DNA of 64,000 nucleotides, taken from an uncultured Pelagibacteraceae bacterium. GTDB lineage: Bacteria; Pseudomonadota; Alphaproteobacteria; Pelagibacterales; Pelagibacteraceae. The first letter of the stretch is position 1. The number at the start of each line of letters is the position of its first letter. Below are positions 25,243-34,430 of this stretch, piece by piece. The stretch is from the NCBI GenBank assembly GCA_902628495.1, contig CACONH010000003.1, positions 1-64,000 of the forward strand, given 5' to 3'. A program made the translations under genes and the position numbers. The notes below the pieces were generated by a model that worked only from the letters and a program-made list of their open reading frames with translations, had not been told where the DNA came from and made no database searches.

Positions 25243-26189
25243 GTAATTTTTTGTACTTTCTCTTGTATATTTTTTTTAATGTTCTTACTTTTGTGAGTAA
25301 CAAAAGTGTCTGTCATAAAATAATCACCAGATGTTTCTATACCTTTTACTAGTTCGCCATTTGTAATTCCAGTAGCACAGAATATACTGTCTCCTCTAAC
25401 GATATCTTTTAATTCATATTTTTTTTCTAAATCAACGATTCCCATATCTTTTGCCCTTTTGGATGCCACATCATCATCAAATATAAATCGACCTTGAAAT
25501 CCACAATTACAAGCATCGAGTGCACATGCAGCTAAAACACCTTCTGGTCCACCACCTATACCTAAAAAAAGGTCTACTTCATATTTTTTATCTGTTACTA
25601 ATAGTGCACCTGAAACGTCACCGTCAGAAATTAATTTTGTTTTAAGTTTTAATTTTTTAGCCTCTTCAATAATTTCTTTATGTCTAGGTCTGTCTAAAAT
25701 ACATATAGTTATGTCCTCAAGTTTTTTATTTTTAAAATCAGCCAAATTTTTTATGTTTTTTGAAAAATCATAGTCTAAATCAATAACACCTTTTTCTATA
25801 TCAGAACCATAAGCTATTTTATTCATATAAGTTTCTGGAGCATTTAATAAATTATTCTTATATGAAACAGCAATAACGGATAATGCTCCAGGTAAATTAT
25901 TAGCAGCGAAATTTGTTCCCTCTAAAGGATCAACTGCTATATCAATTTCTGGGCCAATATTATTTCCTAAATTTTCACCAATATATAACATTGGGGCTTC
26001 ATCTATTTCTCCCTCTCCTATTACCACTCTTCCCTTCATTTCAATATTGTTTAAAACTTTTCTCATGGCGTCTGTTGCAAGCTTGTCCACTTCATTTTTA
26101 TCCTTTTTTCCAATTTTAGAAAGTGTTGCTATTGATGCTTGTTGTGTAACTTTAACAAATTCTTTTAGAAATTTTTCTTCAATGTCCAT
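25239..26189 (-). CDS. glpX: fructose-1,6-bisphosphatase, class II
   Basis: Gluconeogenic phosphatase removing the 1-phosphate of fructose 1,6-bisphosphate. Class II motifs are visible: VVIGEGEIDEAPML with metal-binding acids, DIAVDPLEGTNFAA (the D-P-L/I-E-G-T motif), LISDGDVSGALL, LFLGIGGGPEGVLAACAL with the G-G-G-P-E-G site, and the C-terminal GDSIFCATGITNGELVKG. It has 316 residues. It is preceded by the SbmA-like gene with a one-base overlap and followed by recJ. The hom-glpX-recJ order is common in alphaproteobacteria; here hom is elsewhere. Confidence 0.95.
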   Translation of the reverse strand: MDIEEKFLKEFVKVTQQASIATLSKIGKKDKNEVDKLATDAMRKVLNNIEMKGRVVIGEGEIDEAPMLYIGENLGNNIGPEIDIAVDPLEGTNFAANNLPGALSVIAVSYKNNLLNAPETYMNKIAYGSDIEKGVIDLDYDFSKNIKNLADFKNKKLEDITICILDRPRHKEIIEEAKKLKLKTKLISDGDVSGALLVTDKKYEVDLFLGIGGGPEGVLAACALDACNCGFQGRFIFDDDVASKRAKDMGIVDLEKKYELKDIVRGDSIFCATGITNGELVKGIETSGDYFMTDTFVTHKSKNIKKNIQEKVQKIT

Positions 26190-27178
26190 TAAACTTTTAC
26201 TTCGTCAGGCACATTATTCAATTTAGTTTCAAATTCTGACAATCTTCTTTGAACAGAAATTAATTCTACTATTATTGGCCAACTTCTTACTAAATATTGT
26301 AATGAGTTTTCTACTTTGTTAAAAGCTCTTGCAATTTGTTGAACAAATCCTAATGTGATAGCTCCTGTTACTATTGTTGGGGCTAAAGCTACATATGGCA
26401 CAATTACCATACCTTGTAAATAACTCCATTTAACTGCATTAAAATATAAATAGTGAAAATACATTTTAAAATGTATTTTACGAACGTTTCCATACAAAAA
26501 ATTTACACTACTTGATCCTGCATTATTTATATTATCTTCTCCTAATACTAGCTCTTTTCTATAAGCCGCCTCTTCTTTTTGAATATCATATTCAATTCCA
26601 GGTAATTTAAAACCAACAGCAGCTAGTAATAACGTTCCGCCTAAGGCCGATACTATAGCTACCCAAACTAAAGCGTGATTAACTTCACCGAAAAAAGGTA
26701 ACATAGTTATTTGTTTGGATAGTCCCCACAATATTGGTAAAAACGCAACGAGTGTCATTAAACTTCTTAGAAGCTCCACACCTAAACCTTCCATAATCCT
26801 CGCAAATTTTAAAGTATCTTCTTGAACTCTCTGTGAAGCCCCTTCTGTTAAACGAGCTTTATACCAATTTTCATGGTAATAATCGGCCATTGCTGTTCTC
26901 CATCTAAACGTCCAATGACTAGTAAAATAATCTGTAGCAACAGAGATGACCATCCACACACCTGCAATTTTAGCAAATGTTAAAAGATATGAGATAAACT
27001 CTTTCTCTGATACAGAGTTAGGGGTTGTTAAGGCCTTTTGTAAAGTATCATAAAATTCACCGAACCATTCATTAATCATTACATCAAGTTGAACTTGGTA
27101 CCATGTTGAAACTAGTATTATTAATGAACCAAATATGCTCCAAGGATACCATCTTTTATTTGTAAAAAATTTAAACAT
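26189..27178 (-). CDS. SbmA/BacA-like membrane transporter
   Basis: A 329-residue inner-membrane protein related to SbmA/BacA, proton-driven peptide importers that resemble the membrane half of ABC exporters but have no ATPase. Visible features: WYQVQLDVMINEWFGEFYDT after helix 1, FRWRTAMADYYHENWYKARL, GASQRVQEDTLKFARIMEGL (the conserved R-V-Q-E-D stretch), and FKLPGIEYDIQKEEAAYRKE. It is shorter than E. coli SbmA (about 406). No ATPase gene is nearby. The substrate is unknown; family members carry peptides, B12-like or fatty-acid-related cargo. Confidence 0.87.
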   Translation of the reverse strand: MFKFFTNKRWYPWSIFGSLIILVSTWYQVQLDVMINEWFGEFYDTLQKALTTPNSVSEKEFISYLLTFAKIAGVWMVISVATDYFTSHWTFRWRTAMADYYHENWYKARLTEGASQRVQEDTLKFARIMEGLGVELLRSLMTLVAFLPILWGLSKQITMLPFFGEVNHALVWVAIVSALGGTLLLAAVGFKLPGIEYDIQKEEAAYRKELVLGEDNINNAGSSSVNFLYGNVRKIHFKMYFHYLYFNAVKWSYLQGMVIVPYVALAPTIVTGAITLGFVQQIARAFNKVENSLQYLVRSWPIIVELISVQRRLSEFETKLNNVPDEVKV

Positions 27179-27466
27179 TTATTCTAAAAAATTGTCAGTA
27201 TACGATTTTTTAACAAAAGATCTTTGGTTATTTTCAATTAAAATAAATTCGATTTTATTTTTATTAGCGTATTCTATTGCTTGATCTTTAGTATCAAAAA
27301 AAAGTTTTAATTCAGATAGAGTATTTGATGAACTTTCCCAACCCATTAACGGGTTAATTGATATCGAATCATCAATATATTCAAGTACCCACTTTTTAGT
27401 TTTGCCAACACCAGATTGCATTGATGTTTTGGTGGGTTTATATATTTTTGCTTTTTTCTTTGTCAT
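27179..27466 (-). CDS. NADH-quinone oxidoreductase accessory subunit, NDUFS4-like
   Basis: A 95-residue homolog of the eukaryotic complex I accessory subunit NDUFS4 (18 kDa), found in alphaproteobacteria as the ETC complex I subunit family. The signature is clear: IYKPTKTSMQSGVGKTKKW, then INPLMGWESSSNTLSELKL, then FDTKDQAIEYANKNKIEFIL. It sits directly before the SbmA-like gene and 3 bases after tRNA-Pro, away from any nuo genes in this window. It should bind the peripheral arm of complex I at the inner membrane. Confidence 0.9.
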   Translation of the reverse strand: MTKKKAKIYKPTKTSMQSGVGKTKKWVLEYIDDSISINPLMGWESSSNTLSELKLFFDTKDQAIEYANKNKIEFILIENNQRSFVKKSYTDNFLE

Positions 27467-27469
27467 AAA

Positions 27470-27546
<77 letters not shown>

Positions 27547-27641
27547 AATTTGAATACTATTACAGTAGATAACCTAATTTTTAAAGTATAAAGAGATCAA
27601 AAATAAAAGTATTTTAAATAGAATCTGGTATATAGGAAATT

Positions 27642-28106
27642 ATGATTATAACGTGCCCTCGTTGTCAAAAAAGTTTTAATATTGATGAAAAATTGATACC
27701 CACAGAAGGTCGTTTAGTAAAATGTGGTGCATGTGATCATACATGGTTTTTTAAACCAATAGAAAATAATGAAGACAAAAAAGGTGCTGCGACACCAGAT
27801 ACAATAATTAACGAAGAAGAAAACAAAGAGTTTATAAGGGTTAAGCGGAATAATGAAACCATTAAACCAAAAGTAGATAAAATAAAAGGGAGTAAAAAAT
27901 ATTTACCAGCAATCAAGAAAGAAAAAAGTAAAAATTTTTCTAAGCTATTTTTGGTTTTCTTAATAACGATAATAGCTATTGTTATCTTAATAGACACTTT
28001 CAAGGTTCCCTTGAGCTATATAATTCCAAATATCAACTTTTATTTAGACAATTTATATCAAAGTTTGATAGATATAAAATTATTTACAATAAATTTAATT
28101 AATTAA
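27642..28106 (+). CDS. zinc-ribbon (MJ0042-type) single-pass membrane protein
   Basis: A 154-residue protein. The N-terminus has two cysteine pairs, CPRCQKSF and VKCGACDHTWFF, the MJ0042 zinc-finger layout, about residues 4-38. A charged linker rich in Lys and Glu follows, then one hydrophobic segment near 106-125 (LFLVFLITIIAIVILIDTF) and a short tail. Such proteins are common in alphaproteobacteria and their role is unknown. It lies 2 bases before nhaA, so it is likely in one transcript with it. Confidence 0.85.
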   Translation: MIITCPRCQKSFNIDEKLIPTEGRLVKCGACDHTWFFKPIENNEDKKGAATPDTIINEEENKEFIRVKRNNETIKPKVDKIKGSKKYLPAIKKEKSKNFSKLFLVFLITIIAIVILIDTFKVPLSYIIPNINFYLDNLYQSLIDIKLFTINLIN

Positions 28107-28108
28107 AA

Positions 28109-29281
28109 ATGTTAAGATACTTATCAAGTCCGTTTAAGTGGTTCTTTAAATTAGAAGCTGCAAGTGGGTTAGTTTTATTAATAAGTGCAATATTAGCTTT
28201 AATAGTAAGTAACTCAGATTTATCCAAAATTTATTTTGAAACCTTGGATAAATATTTATTTATTGGAATAAATAATTTTGGAATAAAATTATCTGTTCTG
28301 CATTGGATTAATGACGCCTTAATGGCGATATTCTTCTTTTTTGTTACACTAGAAATAAAAAGAGAATTTATTGAAGGAGAACTATCTAATTTTAAACAAG
28401 CAATGCTTCCAATAATGGGAGCAATTGGTGGTATGGTTGTACCGGCATTAGTATATATTTTTATAAATTACGGTGATACTGAAACATTAAGAGGATGGGC
28501 AATACCATCGGCTACTGACATTGCTTTCTCATTAGGAGTTTTGTCATTATTAGGGTCAAGAGTTCCGATATCACTAAAAGTTTTTTTAACAGCTTTAGCA
28601 ATAATTGATGACTTAGGAGCAATCATTATAATTGCTTTTTTCTATACAGGTGACTTGAAAATTCATTATTTGGGATTAATTGTTGTAGCTTTCATATTGT
28701 TATTAATTTTAAATAAATTTAACGTTAAAAACTTTATACTTTATCTTTTAATCGGTATTGTAATGTGGGATTTTACTCATCAATCAGGTATACATGCCAC
28801 AATAGCTGGTGTTTTATTAGCTACAACTATTCCTCATAGAAAAAAACCAAAGGAATTCTCATTATTAATCAAGATTGAACATGCAATAAGTCCCTATGTT
28901 GCATTTGGTATAATGCCGTTATTTGCTTTTGCCAATGCAGGTGTTTCTTTGGAAGGATTGTCTTTATCATCCTTTATGTCAAAAGTTCCATTGGGTATAT
29001 TATTAGGATTATTTTTAGGAAAACAATTTGGTGTTTTTATTTTTTCATACCTTTCAATTAAATTTAAATTAGCGCAAATGCCGTCGAAAGCTAATTGGAT
29101 TAATTTTTATGGTGTAGGAGTTTTAACTGGTATCGGATTTACTATGAGTTTGTTCGTAGGTAATTTAGCATTTATAGATAACATGAGTTATATGGATGGT
29201 GTTAAAATTGGAGTTTTAGGTGGGTCATTATTATCAACATTATTTGGATATTTTCTTATATTATTATCTCCAAAGAAATGA
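28109..29281 (+). CDS. nhaA: Na+/H+ antiporter NhaA
   Basis: Exchanges external protons for internal sodium at the inner membrane. The 390-residue, twelve-helix protein carries the diagnostic FFFVTLEIKREFIEGEL, PSATDIAFSLGVLSLLGSR and the ion-binding pair of aspartates in AIIDDLGAIIIIAFFYTG. The late GIGFTMSLFVGNLAF matches too. Sodium exchange fits a marine cell. Its stop overlaps the glutathione peroxidase start by 4 bases. Confidence 0.97.
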   Translation: MLRYLSSPFKWFFKLEAASGLVLLISAILALIVSNSDLSKIYFETLDKYLFIGINNFGIKLSVLHWINDALMAIFFFFVTLEIKREFIEGELSNFKQAMLPIMGAIGGMVVPALVYIFINYGDTETLRGWAIPSATDIAFSLGVLSLLGSRVPISLKVFLTALAIIDDLGAIIIIAFFYTGDLKIHYLGLIVVAFILLLILNKFNVKNFILYLLIGIVMWDFTHQSGIHATIAGVLLATTIPHRKKPKEFSLLIKIEHAISPYVAFGIMPLFAFANAGVSLEGLSLSSFMSKVPLGILLGLFLGKQFGVFIFSYLSIKFKLAQMPSKANWINFYGVGVLTGIGFTMSLFVGNLAFIDNMSYMDGVKIGVLGGSLLSTLFGYFLILLSPKK

Positions 29282-29844
29282 AATTTTCAAATTTTACTAA
29301 ATTATTAGCAATTGTATTTTTAATGATCTCTTTTTTTTCTACAAAAACCTTAGCAAATTATGAAAAGGTTTTTTTTGATTTTTCTGTTGAACTTGTTAGT
29401 GGAAAATCAATTGAATTAAAAGAATTTAAAAATAAAAAAGCAATTTTATTGGTAAACACTGCAAGTTATTGTGGTTTTACAAAACAATATAATGATATGC
29501 AAAATATTTGGGAGAAATATCAAGATAAAGGTCTATTAGTGTTAGCTGTTCCATCGAATTCATTTAATCAAGAGAAAAAAACAGAAAAAGAGGTAAAAGA
29601 ATTTTGTGAGGTAAATTTTAATATTACTTTTCCAATAACATCTATTTATGATGTTAAAGGTGATAGTGCACATGATATATTTAAATGGGCAAAAGAAAAT
29701 TATGGAAAATCAGCAATACCTAAGTGGAATTTTCATAAAATTTTAATTAACAATGAAGGAAAAATTGAGGATACATTTTCATCTTTTACAAACCCGACTT
29801 CAAATAAAATTATTTCAAAAATAGAAACTTTACTAAATATTTAG
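29278..29844 (+). CDS. glutathione peroxidase family protein with signal peptide
   Basis: Thiol peroxidase that reduces hydroperoxides. A signal-type N-terminus of about 26 residues (LLAIVFLMISFFSTKTLA) suggests export to the periplasm. The mature part has the active cysteine in NTASYCGFTKQYNDMQ (Cys65), the glutamine region VLAVPSNSFNQEKK, and WNFHKILINNEGKI with the conserved tryptophan. No selenocysteine is used. It overlaps nhaA by 4 bases and runs 12 bases into the end of the opposing MBL gene. Confidence 0.92.
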   Translation: MKFSNFTKLLAIVFLMISFFSTKTLANYEKVFFDFSVELVSGKSIELKEFKNKKAILLVNTASYCGFTKQYNDMQNIWEKYQDKGLLVLAVPSNSFNQEKKTEKEVKEFCEVNFNITFPITSIYDVKGDSAHDIFKWAKENYGKSAIPKWNFHKILINNEGKIEDTFSSFTNPTSNKIISKIETLLNI

Positions 29845-30606
29845 AGTTAAACCATCATAAGCTGGTATAACATTTTTAGGTAACTTTTTTTTAATCTGGT
29901 TATAGTCAATAGAGCTTGCTAGATTTGTTAAAATTGTTTTTTTTGGCTTTATGTTTTTGATTAATAATAGAATATCTGTTAAACAATAATGTGATGGATG
30001 ATAATTATATTGAAGACAATCAATTACTAGATATTTTAGATTATTAAGTGATTTTAAATCCTTTTTATGTATTTTACTTACATCACTAGCGTAAGCTAAC
30101 TTATTGTTAATTACATAACATATACTGTCAATATTTCCATGTTCGACCTTTATAGATTTCAGGCAAATAATCTTTCCATTATCTTTATATGAATGTTTTT
30201 TTTTTAGAGAATTGTTCTGTAATATGGGCGGATATTCTCTATTTTTTTTAAAACAATATCCAAATGAATTGAGTAAATATTTTTTTGTTAAATTATTAGT
30301 ATATATATCTATTTTTTTTCTGTTCTTTAAATAAAAAAAACGTAGTTCATTTATACCATGAGTTTGATCAGCATGATGGTGAGTATAAAAAACTTTATCA
30401 ATATTATTAATTTTATTCTTGATTAATTGTTGTTTTAAATCAGGTGATGTATCAATCAAAACATTTTTATTTCTTGATTTTATTAATGCACAACATCTGG
30501 TTCTATAATTTTTTTTATTTTTTGGATCACAATTACCAAAAAAACCATCAATTCTAGGAACTCCTAATGAACTACCACACCCCAAAATTATAAATTTTAT
30601 GGACAT
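29833..30606 (-). CDS. MBL-fold metallo-hydrolase, PhnP-like
   Basis: A 257-residue metallo-beta-lactamase-fold phosphodiesterase-like protein, at the end of the tatD-metG-holB operon as in many alphaproteobacteria. It starts KFIILGCGSSLGVPRIDGFF, has NCDPKNKKNYRTRCCALI, the metal motif YTHHHADQTHGINELR (glutamine where many relatives have histidine), YASDVSKI and NYHPSHYCLTDIL. Substrate unknown; PhnP itself acts on cyclic ribose phosphates. It overlaps tatD by one base. Confidence 0.87.
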   Translation of the reverse strand: MSIKFIILGCGSSLGVPRIDGFFGNCDPKNKKNYRTRCCALIKSRNKNVLIDTSPDLKQQLIKNKINNIDKVFYTHHHADQTHGINELRFFYLKNRKKIDIYTNNLTKKYLLNSFGYCFKKNREYPPILQNNSLKKKHSYKDNGKIICLKSIKVEHGNIDSICYVINNKLAYASDVSKIHKKDLKSLNNLKYLVIDCLQYNYHPSHYCLTDILLLIKNIKPKKTILTNLASSIDYNQIKKKLPKNVIPAYDGLTLNI

Positions 30607-31370
30607 TAATTTAGTTCAAATAATTTTTTGAAATTTTGTGAAGTTGTCAATTCCATTTCTTGTGGAGAAATATTCTTTATTTTTGCCATATGTTCCAAAG
30701 TATATTTTAAATAACTAGGTTCATTAGTTTTTCCTCTTTTGGGTACCGGAGCAAGAAATGGGCTATCTGTTTCAATTAATATTTTATCTGAAGGGATAAA
30801 ATTAAAGGTATTATTTAGATCTGCGCTCTTTTTAAAAGTTATAATACCACTTGCAGAAAAATATGAATTCAAATCAAGCATTTTTTTTGCAAGTTCTAAA
30901 CTTCCAGTATAACAGTGCATCAAAATTTTTATATTATGATTTTTATATTTGTTTAATAATTTAAATGTTTCATCTTCTGCATTTCTAGAGTGTATAATAA
31001 TTGGTTTATTCAATTCAATGGATGCAAGTATATGTTCTTCAAAACTATTAATTTGTGAAACTTTGTCACTATTGTTGTAGTAAAAATCTAAACCTGTTTC
31101 CCCTACCCCAATAATTTTATTATTCTTAGAAACATTTTTAATTATTTGATCCTTACTTATACTGTTAGTATTAGCTTCATGGGGGTGTATGCCAAATGTG
31201 CCATATATTATTTGATCTTTTTTTACCAAATTTTCTACTTCAGAAAAGTTTTTGTTAGTTGTGCAAATAGTTAAAATTTTTTCTATACCAACATTTTTAG
31301 CCCTTTGCATGACTTCTTCAAAATTATTAATCAGTGGTTCGCGGTCTAAATGGCAATGTGAGTCAATCAT
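30606..31370 (-). CDS. tatD: TatD-family metal-dependent hydrolase / DNase
   Basis: TIM-barrel deoxyribonuclease-like hydrolase of 254 residues. Metal ligands are visible: MIDSHCHLD at the N-terminus, GVGETGLDFYY, PIIIHSRNAEDE, ILMHCYTGS and ILIETDSPFLAPVPKRGK. It begins 8 bases inside the metG end and its stop touches the MBL gene. The usual metG-tatD order confirms it. The biological role (DNA repair or RNA/DNA turnover) is known only for some members. Confidence 0.93.
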   Translation of the reverse strand: MIDSHCHLDREPLINNFEEVMQRAKNVGIEKILTICTTNKNFSEVENLVKKDQIIYGTFGIHPHEANTNSISKDQIIKNVSKNNKIIGVGETGLDFYYNNSDKVSQINSFEEHILASIELNKPIIIHSRNAEDETFKLLNKYKNHNIKILMHCYTGSLELAKKMLDLNSYFSASGIITFKKSADLNNTFNFIPSDKILIETDSPFLAPVPKRGKTNEPSYLKYTLEHMAKIKNISPQEMELTTSQNFKKLFELN

Positions 31371-32898
31371 TTATTATCTTTTTAATAAGTATATTAATTT
31401 TATTTATTTTCATACCTTGTTTTAAAAACTCATTATTTATCAATGAATTAAAGATGATATCTTTTTCTTTAATATTAAAAATATCTAAGGCTTTTAAAGA
31501 AGTTTCAGGTATTATTGGATACATTAAAATAGAAATTTTTCTAATTAATTCTAAGCTGACATAGATAATAGTATTTAATCTATTGGTATCGTTTTTTTTA
31601 TTCCAAGGTTCTTGGTCATTAAAATATTTATTAGTTGCAAACAAAGTCTCCATTAAAAAATTCATATAAAAATTTATATCTTGTTTATTTATCGCATTTT
31701 CAATTTTACTATAATTTTCTTTAAATCTATTTAATAAATTTAAATCTTCATTAATAAATTTTATATTTTTTGGGATTTCTAAATTTAAATTTTTTTCGTT
31801 AAAAGATATTACTCTCTGACATAAGTTACCGTAATTGTTAGCAAGATCACTATTGATACAATTTTCTAATTTTTCTTTTGATATATTGCCATCGTTTCCA
31901 AAAGAAACTTCTTTTAATAAATAAAATCTTAAAGGATCAAGACCATATTTATTAATAATTTCTAAGGGGTCTAATATATTTCCTTTCGATTTAGACATTT
32001 TTTCCTCATTCGATAAGATCCAACCGTGACCGTATATAGTTTTAGGTAACGGTAAATTTGCAGCTAACAAAAAAGCTGGCCAGTAAACAGCGTGAAACCT
32101 TAGTATGTCTTTACCAATTATGTGGACAGATGCAGGCCAGAAATTCTTATATTTATCAGTATCAATATTAGGATAATCAAGTGCGCTCAAATAATTTGTT
32201 AGCGCATCTAACCATACGTAAATAATATGGTCTTTTTGGGAGGGAACATTTATCCCCCAAGTTATAGATTTTCTACTTACAGATAAATCTTTAAGGCCTC
32301 CTTTAACAAAACTGATAACTTCATTTCTTCTACTCTCCGGTCTTATAAATTCAGGATTTTTATCATAATATTCTAATAATTTTTTTTCCCATTTAGATAA
32401 TTTAAAGAAAAAAGACTCTTCTTCAACCCACTCAACTTTTGAACCTGATAATTTGTTTACTTTAACATTATCTTTGTCTTCAATTTCATTTTCAGAATAA
32501 AAAGCTTCATCAGATACAGAATACCAACCTGAATATTTAGATAAATATATCTCATTTTTTTTTTCTAAAATATTCCATAAATTTTCAACTGCTATTTTAT
32601 GACGTTTTTCAGTTGTTCTAATAAAATCATCATTTGAAAGATTTAAAATAGCAGACAAATCTTTAAAATTTGAGCTTATTTCATTACAAAAATCTAAGGG
32701 ATCTTTTTTTGATTCTAATGCTGCTCTTTGGATTTTTTGGCCATGCTCATCTGTACCAGTTAAAAAAAAAACATTGTGTTCGCTAATTCTTTTAAATCTC
32801 GCAAAAAAATCAGCGACTATACTTGAGTATGCATGTCCCATGTGAGGTTTTGCAGATGGATAATAAATTGGTGTAGTAATATAATAATTATTTTTCAT
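31363..32898 (-). CDS. metG: methionyl-tRNA synthetase
   Basis: Charges tRNA-Met. It has the N-terminal nucleotide motif YYPSAKPHMGHAYS (HIGH variant HMGH), FFLTGTDEHGQKIQ, the zinc-free insert with GWYSVSDEAFYSENE and VEWVEEESFFFKLS, and the second motif EEKMSKSKGN near residue 298. The length of 511 residues fits the short form without the C-terminal tRNA-binding/dimerisation domain. It overlaps holB by 11 bases and tatD by 8. Confidence 0.96.
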   Translation of the reverse strand: MKNNYYITTPIYYPSAKPHMGHAYSSIVADFFARFKRISEHNVFFLTGTDEHGQKIQRAALESKKDPLDFCNEISSNFKDLSAILNLSNDDFIRTTEKRHKIAVENLWNILEKKNEIYLSKYSGWYSVSDEAFYSENEIEDKDNVKVNKLSGSKVEWVEEESFFFKLSKWEKKLLEYYDKNPEFIRPESRRNEVISFVKGGLKDLSVSRKSITWGINVPSQKDHIIYVWLDALTNYLSALDYPNIDTDKYKNFWPASVHIIGKDILRFHAVYWPAFLLAANLPLPKTIYGHGWILSNEEKMSKSKGNILDPLEIINKYGLDPLRFYLLKEVSFGNDGNISKEKLENCINSDLANNYGNLCQRVISFNEKNLNLEIPKNIKFINEDLNLLNRFKENYSKIENAINKQDINFYMNFLMETLFATNKYFNDQEPWNKKNDTNRLNTIIYVSLELIRKISILMYPIIPETSLKALDIFNIKEKDIIFNSLINNEFLKQGMKINKINILIKKIIND

Positions 32899-33823
32899 TA
32901 TAAATTAAATTCTTAAATTCTAAAACATACGACTCAAAATCTAGATTAAATTTAGTAACATCATCAAATCTTTGTGTAAAATACTTCAATAAATAAAAAT
33001 ATTTATTATTATTTTGTTCATTTCTAATTTTTTTATACAGAAATAATTGAACTAGTAAAAAAAAATTTTTTAAGACAAATTCATTTTTTTTATAATCTTT
33101 TTTTTTAAGTATATCGGATAAAAGATTATCTAGATTAATATCGTTTATCTGTAAATTATTTTTATTACAATATTCTAACAAACTTTTAAAAAAAAGAGGA
33201 CTGATATATTTATTTTTAAAATCAGAATTTAAATCATTAAATTGATTATTTAGTATTTCATTTATTCTTTTTTCACGATCCTCATTATTCAGAAAAAATT
33301 TAAATTGTATACATCTGGATTTAATTGTAGTTAACAGTTTTTTTTTAATGTCATGTACCAATATAAAAAAAACGTTATTTAAATTTTCCTCTAACGATTT
33401 AAGTAAAGAATTTGAGGAAGACAAATTCAAATATTCACTTCCATCTATCAACACAATCTTTGGCTTATTGCTGAATGATGTTATATTTAGAAAATTTTTC
33501 ATATTTTTGATTTGTTCAATATCAATATTCTTTTTTTTATCTTTTAATGAAATTAGAAATAAATTTGGGTGAATATTTTTTAGTAAAAGATTATAAGTTT
33601 TGTTATTAGAATTAATTTTGTTAGTAGTTATACAATATTCATCATCCTCATCTTTCGACAATATGAAATTAATTAAATAGTAAGCCACGTTTAATTTGCC
33701 AATACCTTTTTCTCCAGTAAATAATATTGTTTGTGGTAATTTTCTATTAATATATAAATTAGAAATAAAATTTATTTCTTTTTTAAATGTAGATAGTTCT
33801 TTGCTAAAAATTTCTTCACCCAT
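32888..33823 (-). CDS. holB: DNA polymerase III delta' subunit
   Basis: Clamp-loader subunit of 311 residues. The N-terminal AAA+ fold shows LFTGEKGIGKLNVAYYLINF (a Walker-A-like loop), PKIVLIDGSEYLNLSSSNSLLKSLEENLNNV (Walker B region and helix) and TIKSRCIQFKF (sensor 1 with S-R-C). The C-terminal part is divergent and rich in Lys and Asn. Position between tmk and metG is the classic place for holB. Confidence 0.88.
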   Translation of the reverse strand: MGEEIFSKELSTFKKEINFISNLYINRKLPQTILFTGEKGIGKLNVAYYLINFILSKDEDDEYCITTNKINSNNKTYNLLLKNIHPNLFLISLKDKKKNIDIEQIKNMKNFLNITSFSNKPKIVLIDGSEYLNLSSSNSLLKSLEENLNNVFFILVHDIKKKLLTTIKSRCIQFKFFLNNEDREKRINEILNNQFNDLNSDFKNKYISPLFFKSLLEYCNKNNLQINDINLDNLLSDILKKKDYKKNEFVLKNFFLLVQLFLYKKIRNEQNNNKYFYLLKYFTQRFDDVTKFNLDFESYVLEFKNLIYNEK

Positions 33824-34430
33824 TAATTTTTAATATTTTATTTATTCTATTTTTAATTAATTCTATATTGTATTTCTTATTTTTAGACGAATCTATTAAT
33901 AACTTATTCTTATTTTTTTTTAAAATATTCAAAAATCCATTTTGTACTTTACTATAAAAATTTTTGCTAAAACTGTCATATTTATTCTTTTTTCCTGAAA
34001 TATTCTTTTTTATTCTTTTAATTGGCACATAATGAAAAAAAGTAAAATTCGGTTTTAGATTACCTAGTATGAAATTGTTTAATTCCTTTATAACTCTTTT
34101 ATTTATTTTAAAACCATAATGCTGGTACGCTATGGTTGAGTCTATAAATCTATCAATAAGTATAACTTTTCTATTTAAGTATGGTTTAATCAAATTTTCA
34201 TAATTTTCATTTCTAGCAGCTAAATAAAGTAATAAATCTGTTTTTTTTTTAAAAGTTGATTTTTTATTTAATATAATGTTTCTTATAATTTCTGAATTTT
34301 TAGTGCCACCTGGTTCTCTTATTTTTATAAATTTTATTTTTTTTTTAGATAAGTACTTTGCTACTTCATTGAGATGAAATGTTTTTCCAGACCCATCTAT
34401 ACCTTCGAAAACTATTATTTTCTTATACAT
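33816..34430 (-). CDS. tmk: thymidylate kinase
   Basis: Phosphorylates dTMP to dTDP. The P-loop is FEGIDGSGKTFHL near residue 10, followed by REPGGTKNSEIIR and the DRFIDSTIAYQHYG motif near 92-105. The lid region is basic and divergent (KNISGKKNKYDSF). The length of 204 residues is normal. I start at the ATG at 34430; a GTG one codon upstream is also in frame. It overlaps holB by 8 bases and the carboxypeptidase gene by 8. Confidence 0.93.
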   Translation of the reverse strand: MYKKIIVFEGIDGSGKTFHLNEVAKYLSKKKIKFIKIREPGGTKNSEIIRNIILNKKSTFKKKTDLLLYLAARNENYENLIKPYLNRKVILIDRFIDSTIAYQHYGFKINKRVIKELNNFILGNLKPNFTFFHYVPIKRIKKNISGKKNKYDSFSKNFYSKVQNGFLNILKKNKNKLLIDSSKNKKYNIELIKNRINKILKING

